The notes: a model not told the origin generated them from the sequence alone. 64,000 bases of DNA from Kitasatospora terrestris (GCF_039542905.1 NZ_BAABIS010000001.1:2480001-2544000), one strand, 5' to 3'; shown: positions 37,507 through 46,329, counted from the stretch's first letter. Made by a program: numbers and translations.

Positions 37507-39909
37507 GTGGCTAGAGAACCAGTTTATCAAAATATTACTGCCACGGTCCGACCGCCACGATGCGCCATATTTATCAACAAGAACACCCAATACTGGACGG
37601 CCGCCGCACAGGGAGCCATCTCCAAAGCTTCAGAGGTATGGGGAGGGCGCTACTTCATCATCATCCCGACAGACGGCGAAGCCATCTCCGAAAAATATTG
37701 GGAGATACTAGAAGCATATAGTCCAGACTACCTCGCCGTTTATAATTTGAGATTTTCTGACCTTGAATTCATTGATGCGAAAGTATACCAGGAAGCGAGG
37801 GGTCGATACGAGAAGAGGTGGAATGCAAGCGGAAATTCGGCGCGGGATTTTCCAGAGTTCTTCTCGCAAAGTGCATCAACATCAAGTCTGGACGCCCTCG
37901 AAATATCGGAAAGCCTCCAGGCAGAGCTACTGAATCGCCTAAGCCCGTTTCACCACTCCACTCCCATTGATCAGCACATCAGCCCAGATTCGGGATTTGG
38001 ATATCCCTTCACTAAAATTTCCGAGATCGCCGCGTATTCCAATAGGGAGGTAATAAGCGTAAATCTGCCCAAACTCTACTCCGACCCACTGCTCTCACTC
38101 TTGGTCAGCTCTCAGACAGGTGGAGGCGCAAACTACCGCACCTCTATGGAGAGTCAGGGAGTAGCAGTAAGCCAACTCCCAGATGAATTCGACCCCCTAG
38201 ACCTTTTTATGGAGCTGTCTGGCGAAGCGACCTATTCAATTAACCAAGGGAGAAGGTTAACTCCGGAAATTCCTTTCAGCGCTAGCATGGTCCATCTCGA
38301 CCAGTACTACAGAATGGACCGCCACAGGTCGCATGTCGAACCCGTGGTTATTGTCCTCGGCGATACGGTTGATGATTTCTGCCTCTACTATTCAATGTCC
38401 CGCCTTCACGAGGGAATCATATGGCTTCCCCTCGCTTGGCTGAGGGGTTTCACCGCCACCTCCAATGAGCGCAGGAAGTGCCACAAGGCGGGAAGGAACC
38501 CCCCCGAGTACACCGACCAGCAAACGGCAGCACGTCGCCTGGTGAACCTAGCGTTTGGCCTTATCAAGTACGGATATGAATCCAAGCGCATCCAGATTTG
38601 CAGCATGAGCTTGACCATCCGACAAGCTATTGCCTATAGGTCCCAGGCGGCCAGCTGCGCAGGCGATAGTAAGCGCTTCATTTCTGCGGCCGATTGCGTA
38701 CCTGTTTCGGCGGTTTCGACCACCTGCATCCTGAGAACTTTCGAGCAGGACAACTATGTCAATCATCGGAGCATGGCGTTCATTGACGCCAAAAGCGTCA
38801 GCCCGTTCGAAACCCCCCGGCCGAAGAACTTCCGCGCGATCAAATTGCCTGGACATTACTGGCTGACATCCCTCGAGATCGAGGGCTACCAGCCACCTGC
38901 ACTGTCCAAACTTGGCCCGAAGATCGTCAATCTCCACAATTCCCCGAATGAATCACGCGTAGCCAATGACGGGATCGCCTATCTATGCCCAAATTCGATG
39001 ATCTTTAGCAGTGACCTCGATGCAGTCCTAGTCCGCCCAAGGATCGAACTGCCCGACACGATGAGTCTCTTCAATTCCTACTTCGATAGCGCCGGTGTCC
39101 GGGTTCAGTACTCCGACAAGGGCAATTACTTTGCAGATACCCTCAGGCGATTTGGTGGCCTTGACGAGACCGGTCGATTCATCAAGGATGCAGCGACTCG
39201 AAGCATTCTAGACAAATTCATGTCGAATAAGGTTGCCGACAAAGGAAATGTCATATATGTCGAAAACGACCAGCGGGCCTACCTGAACCTGCAGGCAATC
39301 TCAGGAAGTCTGGGCAATGAGGACTCCGCTGCCGACCTGGTAGATGAACTCATCGGTAAGCAGATCCTGCAGCGAGGGTACATCTTTCAATGTGAGCGCT
39401 GCCGCCTAATATCTTGGTACAATATTGATTCCCTTACGGCGGAATTCACATGCAATCGCTGCTCCCTTCGCCAGCAATTCACCCGAAGCCATTGGCGGAC
39501 CCCCGCAACCCCTCACTGGTACTACAAGCTTGCAGAGACCGTGTACCAGTTCTACCGAAACAACTCCCACCTGACCGCCCAAGTGCTTTATAAGCTGAAA
39601 GCAGAATCACGGACAGCATTTCACTACGCCCCCGAGATTGACCTGGTCAACTTTCCCAGGCCTGGCAAAAGTAGGGAAATGGATGTCGCTTGCATTCTCG
39701 ACGGCAATATCATCTTTGGGGAATGTAAGACGCAGCCACTGCAGCTTGCTGACATCGAGAAGTTCGAGACTCTGCTCGCGCTACCCGTCAAGAAGCCCAG
39801 CCGGATCATTTTTGCGACAACGAAGGAGGTGCCAGAGCGGTTTAATGCCGCAGCGAAGAGACTCCCCGCCGCTGAGATCCTTACTCGCGGCGATCTTTAC
39901 GATGACTGA
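37507..39909 (+). CDS. Large zinc-ribbon / PD-(D/E)XK protein, novel, possible defence nuclease
   Basis: An 800-residue protein from GTG 37507 (AAGGAG seven bases upstream). It is AT-richer than its neighbours and contains an in-frame TTA codon at residue 251, so it is probably recent foreign DNA. The N-terminus has FINKNTQYWTAAAQGAISKA and WGGRYFIIIPTDG, resembling a Rossmann-like sensor fold of unknown type. A zinc ribbon follows at C629, C632, C649 and C652. The C-terminus has MDVACILDGNIIFGECK with D726, E739 and K741, the PD-(D/E)XK nuclease pattern, then a helix suited to complete it. It stands alone with no methylase. The role as phage or plasmid defence is inferred from domains and location only. 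Confidence 0.75.
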   Translation: MAREPVYQNITATVRPPRCAIFINKNTQYWTAAAQGAISKASEVWGGRYFIIIPTDGEAISEKYWEILEAYSPDYLAVYNLRFSDLEFIDAKVYQEARGRYEKRWNASGNSARDFPEFFSQSASTSSLDALEISESLQAELLNRLSPFHHSTPIDQHISPDSGFGYPFTKISEIAAYSNREVISVNLPKLYSDPLLSLLVSSQTGGGANYRTSMESQGVAVSQLPDEFDPLDLFMELSGEATYSINQGRRLTPEIPFSASMVHLDQYYRMDRHRSHVEPVVIVLGDTVDDFCLYYSMSRLHEGIIWLPLAWLRGFTATSNERRKCHKAGRNPPEYTDQQTAARRLVNLAFGLIKYGYESKRIQICSMSLTIRQAIAYRSQAASCAGDSKRFISAADCVPVSAVSTTCILRTFEQDNYVNHRSMAFIDAKSVSPFETPRPKNFRAIKLPGHYWLTSLEIEGYQPPALSKLGPKIVNLHNSPNESRVANDGIAYLCPNSMIFSSDLDAVLVRPRIELPDTMSLFNSYFDSAGVRVQYSDKGNYFADTLRRFGGLDETGRFIKDAATRSILDKFMSNKVADKGNVIYVENDQRAYLNLQAISGSLGNEDSAADLVDELIGKQILQRGYIFQCERCRLISWYNIDSLTAEFTCNRCSLRQQFTRSHWRTPATPHWYYKLAETVYQFYRNNSHLTAQVLYKLKAESRTAFHYAPEIDLVNFPRPGKSREMDVACILDGNIIFGECKTQPLQLADIEKFETLLALPVKKPSRIIFATTKEVPERFNAAAKRLPAAEILTRGDLYDD

Positions 39910-40162
39910 GAAAACGGCAGTGGACGGACGAGTTGGACAGAACAGAGAGTCTATGTCCTGCACGGTCTGAGTCGAGCATGATCGAGGGTCGTAGCTTGCC
40001 GGCAATCTCGGCATGTCTTGGCCCTGACCGCCTGGTCAAGTAGCCCCACCCTCCACCATGGAGGTCTGAATGGAGGCGGCAGCGCCTCTGGCCTGGCCGC
40101 AGGTGCAGCCGGACCACCCGCGGCCAGTGGCCAGGCCAGCATAACTCGGCTGCGTGGGCGAT
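39910..40162. other. Intergenic region, no gene seen
   Basis: The space between the 800-residue gene and the convergent 287-residue gene. No terminator-grade hairpin or coding frame stands out. Confidence 0.4.
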
Positions 40163-41026
40163 CTACCGCCTCCAGACATGCACTTTCTCGCCGCCGATCA
40201 TCGGTGCGCCCTCTGGGCCCTTAACGTGCGGTGCGATCCACACCGGTCGGTGCACCTGGCGGGACGGGTACCACTGCTGCCGCCAGTGCCCGCGGACGAT
40301 CCACTGATGCTGCCAGTCCCTACCCTCGCTGGCCTCGCCTGGCGCCCCCTGCGGGCGGCGCAGTTCGATCACCCGGACAGGCCCCGGGTCATAGCCGGCC
40401 CTCCGCAAGCGCTTCTGAGTAGACCTCCTTGGCTCGACAACTTGGTCAGCCGCGAGCGGCTGCTGCATGAGCAACCATGAGGATCGAAGCGTCCGGATGA
40501 ACCGGTCTGTGACGTCCAAACTGCGGTGGACAGACGGCGCCTTGCTGGCGGGAATGAATGGAAACAGGGCAGGCTGCCCGATTGTCAGCGACGTGTCCCC
40601 GTCGATTAGCACGATGGGTGTGATCCACACACAGCTCTCGTCCTCAGTGATCTCCCACGCTCCTCCGACAACCGCGAAGGCGTACGGCTCCACGGTGAAG
40701 GCCGACCTGGGACTGTACAGGTCGGCCGGGGCGCTCTCGAATAGCATCAGACCCGTTCGGCTCGGTACGTCCTCGACGTTCATATCGAAGAAGGGCAGCG
40801 ACTGTCCGGCGACGCTAGCAAGATCAGCCATGGGCCGGGCGACGAAGAATAGGTCGCCAGCAAGGCCGTTCCTAGTGGCCCGTTCAAGCTGCTCTGCGGA
40901 CCTCTCCCCACCCTCGGCGCGGGCGTGCGAGGCCAGGGCCTGCCAGTACTCCCGTGCTCTAGGTGTGGCTGTGAAGTCCAGGAGTGCAGCGCGCACTTCG
41001 GGCAGTTCCTGTGGGCGGAGGTTCAC
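40163..41026 (-). CDS. Hypothetical AICE/plasmid protein
   Basis: A 287-residue protein from GTG 41026. The N-terminal part (ALLDFTATPRAREYWQALASHARAEGG) is helical. The C-terminal part has the arrangement VRVIELRRP...WQHQWIVRGHWRQQWYPSRQVHRPVWIAPHVKGPEGAP, a pattern I recognise from uncharacterised proteins of actinobacterial plasmids and phages. The conserved WxxRGHWRxQ and WIxPHxKG motifs suggest a defined fold. Function unknown. It sits downstream of the XRE/TPR regulator and in the same direction, 173 bases away. Confidence 0.7.
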   Translation of the reverse strand: MNLRPQELPEVRAALLDFTATPRAREYWQALASHARAEGGERSAEQLERATRNGLAGDLFFVARPMADLASVAGQSLPFFDMNVEDVPSRTGLMLFESAPADLYSPRSAFTVEPYAFAVVGGAWEITEDESCVWITPIVLIDGDTSLTIGQPALFPFIPASKAPSVHRSLDVTDRFIRTLRSSWLLMQQPLAADQVVEPRRSTQKRLRRAGYDPGPVRVIELRRPQGAPGEASEGRDWQHQWIVRGHWRQQWYPSRQVHRPVWIAPHVKGPEGAPMIGGEKVHVWRR

Positions 41027-41199
41027 GGGGAGGGGCTCCTGCGGGTGGCGAATGGGCGAGAAGCTGGGCGGGTCGCCCTAGGTCAGTTGGAAGGAGGCGG
41101 AACCCGGACAGGACGCGCAAGCTGTCCGGACGATTTCCCCAGGTCACGGCCGCTGTCCAAACAGCCGAACAGTAGACCCCTGGGCGTTGGCTGTCCGGG

Positions 41200-42435
41200 C
41201 TACTGGCCAACCCCGCTCAGGGCACTCAGGTGCTCCAGGTATGCCCGCGTGCCAGGCTCGCTGCCGTACTGCTTGTTCACAAGGCCCGCCAGTTCGCGGC
41301 TCACGGCCAGCAGGGACGGGAGCGACTGCCGCTCGCCCCGCAGAGCCCATTCCCCGTAGTTCAGCGCGCTCTCCAAGTCACCGTCCCGGGCCGCGACAAC
41401 GCCCAGCGTTAGCCGCGCCTCCGCGATGCGCATGGGTGAGCGCTCCGTGCCGTCGTAGTCGGTGCTGGCCCGGATGACTTCCTCCGCGAGGGTCGTAGCG
41501 AGCCTGTTCTCGCCGAGCATCCGGTAGCAGTCCATGGCGTAGAAGTCGTACTTCGCCGGATCCACTACGAAATGGTTATCCAGGTTCTCGGGGTACGGCA
41601 TGCCTTCGAGTAGGCGGCGCCCACGCTCGAGCGCCACCTCAGCCTGCCGGCGGTCGCCGAGCCGAGCCCACGCCTTGGCCTCCTGGGCGGCGAGCTGGAC
41701 CGCGACACCCTGATGTGCCGCCACCTCGGCACCCGCCTTGGACGCGGCGATGACGCCTCGGTAGTCGCCGGTTGTCAGCGCGAACCAGGCTCGCATCTCG
41801 TTTGCCCAGCCCTGGATTCCGGCGTGCTCAGCTTCGGCTCCGAGTGAGAGTGCAGCCCGCCGAGTGGATTCGGCCGCCCGCTTGTCGCCCATGTCGTACT
41901 CGACGCAGCCCACCAGCAGGGCCAGCCAGCCGGACATGGCCAAGACCTCCCGGTGCTGCGCCAGTGTGAGCCGCTGCCCCTGAAGCCCAACCACTCGCTT
42001 GAGCCACTGACGCCCTTCGGCGGCGAGCTGCGCGCTCGGGAGCAGGGCGTACTCCGAGCAGAGCCGGTCGGTGGTAATGCGGAGCGCTTCCATCGTCGCG
42101 TTGTCTACGTCGGAAGCTTGCAGACGGCTGATGATGTCGAGCGTCTCCATCCCGCTTGCCGCGACGATCTCGGCGTTGCCATCTCGGCGGCTGGCCACCG
42201 GGAAGAGCGCGTGCGTGACGGTCCCGAAAGTCGCAGCAATGAGCGGTTGGTAGAACTCACTCGGCACCACCTCGCCTGACTCCCAACGCTTCCACTGTCG
42301 GAGCATCGTCGGATCTTCCGGCAGCTTCTTCGGCGAGTGCGCCCTCATCGCAGCGATTGCGTCGGTCTGTGACCAGTCGCGCGCGTCCCGTTCGGCGGTC
42401 ATGCGTCGTGCCCATGCGGGCCTGTCCAAGCTCAT
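41200..42435 (-). CDS. XRE/TPR-type regulator
   Basis: A 411-residue protein. It begins with an HTH-like region (RRMTAERDARDWSQTDAIAAMRAHSP...TMLRQWKRWESGEVVPSEFY). About 300 residues of helical repeats follow (REVLAMSGWLALLVGCVEYDMGDKRAAEST, RRAALSLGAEAEHAGIQGWANEMRAWFALTTGDYRGVI), a TPR-like array. Such regulators are widespread on Streptomyces mobile elements and may respond to a peptide or quorum signal. AGGGAGGG precedes ATG 42435. A dense TGTCAC/GTGACA cluster lies 69-121 bases upstream, a likely autoregulatory operator. Confidence 0.85.
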   Translation of the reverse strand: MSLDRPAWARRMTAERDARDWSQTDAIAAMRAHSPKKLPEDPTMLRQWKRWESGEVVPSEFYQPLIAATFGTVTHALFPVASRRDGNAEIVAASGMETLDIISRLQASDVDNATMEALRITTDRLCSEYALLPSAQLAAEGRQWLKRVVGLQGQRLTLAQHREVLAMSGWLALLVGCVEYDMGDKRAAESTRRAALSLGAEAEHAGIQGWANEMRAWFALTTGDYRGVIAASKAGAEVAAHQGVAVQLAAQEAKAWARLGDRRQAEVALERGRRLLEGMPYPENLDNHFVVDPAKYDFYAMDCYRMLGENRLATTLAEEVIRASTDYDGTERSPMRIAEARLTLGVVAARDGDLESALNYGEWALRGERQSLPSLLAVSRELAGLVNKQYGSEPGTRAYLEHLSALSGVGQ

Positions 42436-42503
42436 TGGTGCCCTCCCTGTGGGGGTGGTGCTTGCTCTGAGTCTGGCACTGCAAAAGGCCTGGACAGCAG
42501 GGG

Positions 42504-42556
42504 GTGACAGGCCAGTGACACCCCATGTGTCACCCCCATGACACTGCGGCTGTCAC
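42504..42556. promoter_or_regulatory. TGTCAC/GTGACA cluster B, operator of the XRE gene
   Basis: GTGACA at 42504 and 42515 and TGTCAC at 42528 and 42551. GTGACAC-n5-GTGTCAC (42515-42533) is a perfect dyad. TGACA-n7-TGTCA (42539-42555) is a second. Both lie upstream of the leftward XRE/TPR gene and just downstream of the GntR gene. Confidence 0.75.
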
Positions 42557-42584
42557 TAGTCGATCACCCACGGCTATCCGATGG

Positions 42585-42962
42585 TTAGTCAGGAACGGAC
42601 GGACCGGCTACGCGTCGTTCAAGTTCAGCGACCCGCGCCACCAACTGCTCTACCTGGGAGGCGAGATGCTCCACCTGACTACGAACATCGCCGCCCACCG
42701 AGGCGGAGCTTGCATCAAATGCCGCTGGATCTACGTCACTTCGGACGAAGGTGCCGCGGCCTGGGCTGGCCACGATCAGCCCCTCCTCGCGGAGCACCCG
42801 AAGGCCGCTGTGCACGGTCATCTCGGCGATTCCGAAGCGCTCCGCGAGCTTCTTCACGGAAGGCAGCTTCGCCCCCGGTTGGTGCACCCCCGACGCGATC
42901 TCCGCGCGGAGGATGTCCGCCACCTGCACGTATGGCGCCCGCTCATCCTGCACAAGAGTCAT
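42585..42962 (-). CDS. GntR-family repressor (KorSA-like)
   Basis: A 125-residue regulator. It is an N-terminal winged helix only (YVQVADILRAEIASGVHQPGAKLPSVKKLAERFGIAEMTVHSGLRVLREEGLIVASPGRGTFVR), followed by a short coiled coil (QVEHLASQVEQLVARVAELERRV) for dimerisation. The size and context match KorSA of pSAM2, which represses the element's activator and transfer genes. Palindromic CTAGAT/ATCTAG sites lie directly upstream in the divergent promoter. Confidence 0.9.
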   Translation of the reverse strand: MTLVQDERAPYVQVADILRAEIASGVHQPGAKLPSVKKLAERFGIAEMTVHSGLRVLREEGLIVASPGRGTFVRSDVDPAAFDASSASVGGDVRSQVEHLASQVEQLVARVAELERRVAGPSVPD

Positions 42963-43019
42963 GCCTCAAGCCTAAGCCCTGGAGCGCTCTAACACATCTA
43001 GGGCAATGGGCTTGACTAC

Positions 43020-43046
43020 CTAGATTCATCTAGAGCACTCTAGATG
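43020..43046. promoter_or_regulatory. KorSA-type operator palindromes
   Basis: CATCTAGAG-CA-CTCTAGATG (43027-43046) and the overlapping CTAGAT-TC-ATCTAG (43020-43033). A half-site CATCTAGGG lies at about 42995-43003. They are positioned to control both the GntR gene and the rightward operon. Confidence 0.75.
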
Positions 43047-43334
43047 TCGAGGCGATCGCTCGAAATTGCAGGGCGGTCAGCTTCCCCCTCCATGCCCCTG
43101 AGCCTTCTTTGGGCTGCCCAGGCACGGAGGAACGAACACAAGGAGCCCCGGACAGATGGGGCTGAGGCACCCGGCGCCTGGTCAGTCCGGAGGGAAGACC
43201 TCGCTCCGCGAGGTTGGTCGTCCTGCCTAGGACGGGAGCACGCTCCCGAAGTGGACGACATCTGCACGATCGCGCGCCCCGGGTTCCGGGTGTCGCGCCT
43301 TGATCTTTTGCAACACCTCACGGCCCTGTGAGTC

Positions 43335-43375
43335 GGGGCTGCCGCGCTTTCCTTGGCCGGGCGCGCGGCAGCCCC
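43335..43375 (+). terminator. Leader hairpin, terminator or attenuator
   Basis: GGGGCTGCCGCGC (43335-43347) pairs perfectly with 43363-43375 around a 15-base loop. It lies upstream of the first gene of the operon, so a transcript from the KorSA-controlled promoter would pass through it before any coding region. Confidence 0.55.
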
Positions 43376-43413
43376 TTCACGGGCCTACTCCACCACCTGG
43401 AAGAGGTAGACCC

Positions 43414-43650
43414 ATGAGACTGATTGTCGCAGGCCAGGAGGCCGTTTCGGCTTCCGAGTTCGCCGAGTTGGCCTTCGGCATCGATGTGGAGCTGTTCGCC
43501 GGGACCGTCGGCGAGTCGGCCACCGACAAGGTGGTGCGCCTCGACGTGGCCCGGGACGTGCTGCGGGACCCGGAGCCCGCCCGGTACGCGAAGGGCCTAA
43601 TGCGCTCGGCCGGCCGCCGCCGGATCGAGTCGTGGAAGGCGGCAGCGTGA
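43414..43650 (+). CDS. Small AICE protein, 78 aa
   Basis: A 78-residue protein (MRLIVAGQEAVSASEFAELAFGIDVELFAGT...) with AAGAGG upstream. It begins a tightly packed rightward operon; its stop overlaps the WhiB start (TGATG). Composition is normal for the host. No motif recognised. Confidence 0.7.
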   Translation: MRLIVAGQEAVSASEFAELAFGIDVELFAGTVGESATDKVVRLDVARDVLRDPEPARYAKGLMRSAGRRRIESWKAAA

Positions 43651-44048
43651 TGGCCAGGATCGTTCGCCGCGCCCACCGCGGCGTGTTCCCCGAGTTCCCC
43701 AAGGGCACCCGCATCCCGCACCGGACCGCCCGCCCGACCGGCTCCTACGCCGTGGAGGTCGTGCCGTCGCCGGACGGCGACCTGCACGGCGCCGCGTGCG
43801 CCGGGGTGAACCCCGACCTGTTCTTCCCCGAGGTCGAGCCGGAGGACGCCGACGACCCGGTGGCCGCCGAGGCCGCCGAGTTCGCCTCCAGGCGGGCGAA
43901 GGCGATCTGCGCGACGTGCCCGGTGCGCGAGGCCTGCCTGGCGCTGGCGCTCCGCCGGCGCGAGCGGTACGGCATCTTCGGCGGCCTGGACGCGGCCGAG
44001 CGTCGAGCCCTGAAGCGGTCCGGTGCCGCGTCGGCGGAGGTGGCGTGA
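43650..44048 (+). CDS. WhiB-family iron-sulfur regulator
   Basis: A 132-residue protein with the four cysteines that bind a [4Fe-4S] cluster: C50 (AACAGVNPDLFFP), C87 and C90 (ICATC), and C96 (REAC). The turn RYGIFGGLDAAERR that contacts sigma factor region 4 follows. Such Wbl proteins on Streptomyces plasmids and AICEs may tune host developmental or element gene expression. ATG 43650 overlaps the previous stop, and its own stop overlaps the next start (TGATG). Confidence 0.93.
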   Translation: MARIVRRAHRGVFPEFPKGTRIPHRTARPTGSYAVEVVPSPDGDLHGAACAGVNPDLFFPEVEPEDADDPVAAEAAEFASRRAKAICATCPVREACLALALRRRERYGIFGGLDAAERRALKRSGAASAEVA

Positions 44049-44293
44049 TGGGCGCCTTCAAGCGCTTCGGGTGGGCGGTGCTGTTGCTCGCCGTCGCCTT
44101 CCCCGCCGCCGCCCGCTCCGCGCTGGCGTTCGTCGCCGCTGTCGCGGCGGTGCTGCTCGCCCACCCGAGTGCCGCGTTCACCGTGGCGGCCGGGGTGCTG
44201 CTGGCGAGCACGCTGCCCGCGATCCGCCGCCGGGCCGCGAAGGCTCGCCGCCTGCGTGTGCTGCGCCACCTGGCGCGTCTTGCGACCTCCTGA
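44048..44293 (+). CDS. Small membrane protein, two transmembrane helices
   Basis: An 81-residue protein with a cationic start, hydrophobic segments WAVLLLAVAFPAAARSALAFVAAVAAVLLA and FTVAAGVLLASTLPAI, and a basic tail (RRRAAKARRLRVLRHLARL). Coupled by TGATG to whiB. Likely a transfer-associated (Spd-like) membrane protein; this is inferred from context. Confidence 0.7.
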   Translation: MGAFKRFGWAVLLLAVAFPAAARSALAFVAAVAAVLLAHPSAAFTVAAGVLLASTLPAIRRRAAKARRLRVLRHLARLATS

Positions 44294-44327
44294 ACAGCGT
44301 CTTCGACCAACTCCCGTGGGGGACTTG

Positions 44328-45494
44328 ATGAGCATCACCGAAATGCGGCCCACGGGCCGCGCCCGGTCGGCGCCGAAGCCGGCCGCGAAGGAAGCCGCCG
44401 AGGCCGAGGCCCTGCGTGCCAAGACCGAGGCCACCAAGGCTGCAGCCGACATCGCCAACCAGGTCAAGGCCGCGAAGGCCGCCGCCGAGATCGCCGAGGG
44501 CCAGGCCAAGGCGGAGGAGATCCGCCGCGAGGCCGCCGACCGCCGCCGCGAGGCCGACCGGGCGCGGGCCGAGGCCGAAGCCACCCGCGAGAAGGCCGCC
44601 CGCTCCGCCGCACAGTGGCGGACCTCGGCGAAGACCATCGCCATCATCTGCGTCATCGTCTCGCTGCCGCTCCAGATGATGGCCTTCTGGAACCCGCACG
44701 CCTGGTTCCTGCTCGCCGCGCCGCTGGTCCTGGAGGGCCTGGCGTGGGCTCTGCTCAAGGGAGCCGAGGCCGCGATCGACGACCACCGGCCGTCCTGGCA
44801 CTACCGGGCCCTCGCCGGTGCGGTGGCGCTGTTCGCCGCGACCGTGAACTACCTGCACGGCTCGCACGCGTTCGGCCTCGGCACCGGCCTCGGCGGGGCG
44901 TTCTGCTCGCTGGCCGGACCGATGGTGTGGGACCTCCACGAGCACGGCCGCATCCGCAAGCGCGACGGCAAGGTCAGCCGCCGCCAGCGCCGCGCCGAAG
45001 CCAAGCGCGCCGCCGCCGAGGCCGCCGAGAAGCAGGCCGCCGCCGAGCGCGCGGTAGACGAGCGCGAAGCCCTCGCCGCCACCCGCGCCGTGCAGTGGCC
45101 CGAGGTGTGGGAGCGCACTGTCGCCCTCGCCGCGGCGGTCGGCGAGCTGCACCCGAGCGAGGCCACGTGGAAGCGCGCGTGGGACGACACCCAGGGCGCC
45201 CAGCTCGGCGACACCGCCGAATCCATCGCCACCCGCGTGGCCGCCAAGGCCGCCGTGAAGGACGCCACCAACGACCGGGCAAACACGGTCGAAACGGTGG
45301 AAAAGCCGCAGGTCGAATCCCAGCTGACCCGCCCCACGAAGACCACCGCCGCCGAGCGCACGGACGGGCGCCGCAACAACGGCGGAACCCCGCCCGTGCG
45401 CCGCGCCGGCGACACCCTCGGCTACTCCCCGGCCGCCCGCCGCGCCATGTCCCTTGCGGCTAGCACTCGCCGGCGCCAGGCCGCCGCGAGCTGA
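44328..45494 (+). CDS. Coiled-coil membrane protein, DUF2637-like
   Basis: A 388-residue protein. Residues 18-100 are an Ala/Glu/Lys-rich coiled coil. About four transmembrane segments follow (IAIICVIVSLPLQMMAFW, WFLLAAPLVLEGLAWALL, ALAGAVALFAATVNYLHG, GGAFCSLAGPMVWDL). A second coiled coil and a polar tail complete it. This matches DUF2637-type proteins coded near tra genes in AICEs. It may organise the conjugation site at hyphal septa; function otherwise unknown. Confidence 0.75.
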   Translation: MSITEMRPTGRARSAPKPAAKEAAEAEALRAKTEATKAAADIANQVKAAKAAAEIAEGQAKAEEIRREAADRRREADRARAEAEATREKAARSAAQWRTSAKTIAIICVIVSLPLQMMAFWNPHAWFLLAAPLVLEGLAWALLKGAEAAIDDHRPSWHYRALAGAVALFAATVNYLHGSHAFGLGTGLGGAFCSLAGPMVWDLHEHGRIRKRDGKVSRRQRRAEAKRAAAEAAEKQAAAERAVDEREALAATRAVQWPEVWERTVALAAAVGELHPSEATWKRAWDDTQGAQLGDTAESIATRVAAKAAVKDATNDRANTVETVEKPQVESQLTRPTKTTAAERTDGRRNNGGTPPVRRAGDTLGYSPAARRAMSLAASTRRRQAAAS

Positions 45495-45535
45495 CCCCTG
45501 CCGCTCATCCCCAGAACCGAAGGAGGACACTCACC

Positions 45536-45994
45536 ATGTCCGACGCCCTGTCCGTCCGTGCGGCCCGCTTCGCCGCCGCCTACGCCCTGCTCCGCGCTGC
45601 CGCCGACGTGGCGGACCACTGGGTGCAGACCGACCACCAGGCCCGCACCAAGGGCCAGCACGACCACCACGACGGACAGTCCAGCGCCGCCGGCCGCAAG
45701 GCGTGCGCCGCCCACGTCGCCACCTACACCGCCACCCAGGCCGCCGCCCTGCTCGCCGGATCCCGCCTGCTCGGCGTGCGGCTGCGGCCCGGCCCGGTCG
45801 CGGCCGCGCTCGCCCTGTCCGCCATCACGCACTACGTCGCCGACCGGCGCGAGCCCCTGCGCCGCCTGGCCGACGCCACCGGCAAGGCCAACTTCGTCCG
45901 CCTCGCCGACCACGGCATGAACGGCGCCTACTGCCTCGACCAAGCCTGGCACCACGCCTTCGAGACCGCCGCCGCCGTCATCGCCTCCGTCTGA
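45536..45994 (+). CDS. DUF3307-like membrane protein
   Basis: A 152-residue protein with ADVADHWVQTDHQA, a histidine-rich loop (GQHDHHDGQ) and hydrophobic helices (AALLAGSRLLGVRL, AAALALSAITHYVADRR), ending in LDQAWHHAFETAAAVIASV. The DHxxQ motif and scattered histidines and aspartates resemble DUF3307 membrane proteins. Good ribosome-binding site (AAGGAGG). Function unknown; recurrent in Streptomyces plasmid transfer regions. Confidence 0.7.
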   Translation: MSDALSVRAARFAAAYALLRAAADVADHWVQTDHQARTKGQHDHHDGQSSAAGRKACAAHVATYTATQAAALLAGSRLLGVRLRPGPVAAALALSAITHYVADRREPLRRLADATGKANFVRLADHGMNGAYCLDQAWHHAFETAAAVIASV

Positions 45995-46017
45995 CCAACC
46001 CGAGAGGAACCCACACC

Positions 46018-46242
46018 ATGAGCCGCTTCAGCAAGGGCGACCGCGTCATGATCACCCGCCACGTCCAGACCTACTACCGGACGGCCGCCCCCGGAAACAT
46101 CGGCACCGTGACCAACGTCGGTGACGACGGCACGACCACGGTGGCCCTCGACCGCTTCAACGACCCCGCCGACAAGCAGATCATCGACCCCCGCAACGCC
46201 CGCAAGATCCAGCCGAACGAGGACCCCAAGAACTGGAAGTAG
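46018..46242 (+). CDS. Small KOW-like protein, 74 aa
   Basis: A 74-residue cytosolic protein (FSKGDRVMITRHVQTYYRTAAPGNIGTVTNVGDDGTTTVALDRF). It looks like a small beta-barrel with the KGDxV...GxxGxV pattern of KOW/SH3-like modules. GAGAGGA precedes ATG 46018. It lies immediately before the DNA translocase gene. Role unknown. Confidence 0.7.
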   Translation: MSRFSKGDRVMITRHVQTYYRTAAPGNIGTVTNVGDDGTTTVALDRFNDPADKQIIDPRNARKIQPNEDPKNWK

Positions 46243-46329
46243 CCCCGCCCCGAGGCGGCCGCTCAGCTTGCCGGCACGACGGCCGCCCCGGGCCCTTCAC
46301 CCCGCTTGAGCAGTGAGGAAGGACCCTCA

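Larger units (their letters stand above)
42963..43413. other. Divergent control region with long leader
   Basis: 451 bases between the GntR repressor and the rightward small-gene operon. It holds the CTAGAT palindromes and a 13-bp hairpin at 43335-43375. The 95-codon frame at 43044-43331 has no ribosome-binding site and an unconvincing composition. Confidence 0.55.

Noticed and set aside
43044..43331. 95-codon rightward frame in the GntR upstream region
   Set aside because: No ribosome-binding site, overlaps operators, and an equally long leftward frame exists in the same place.
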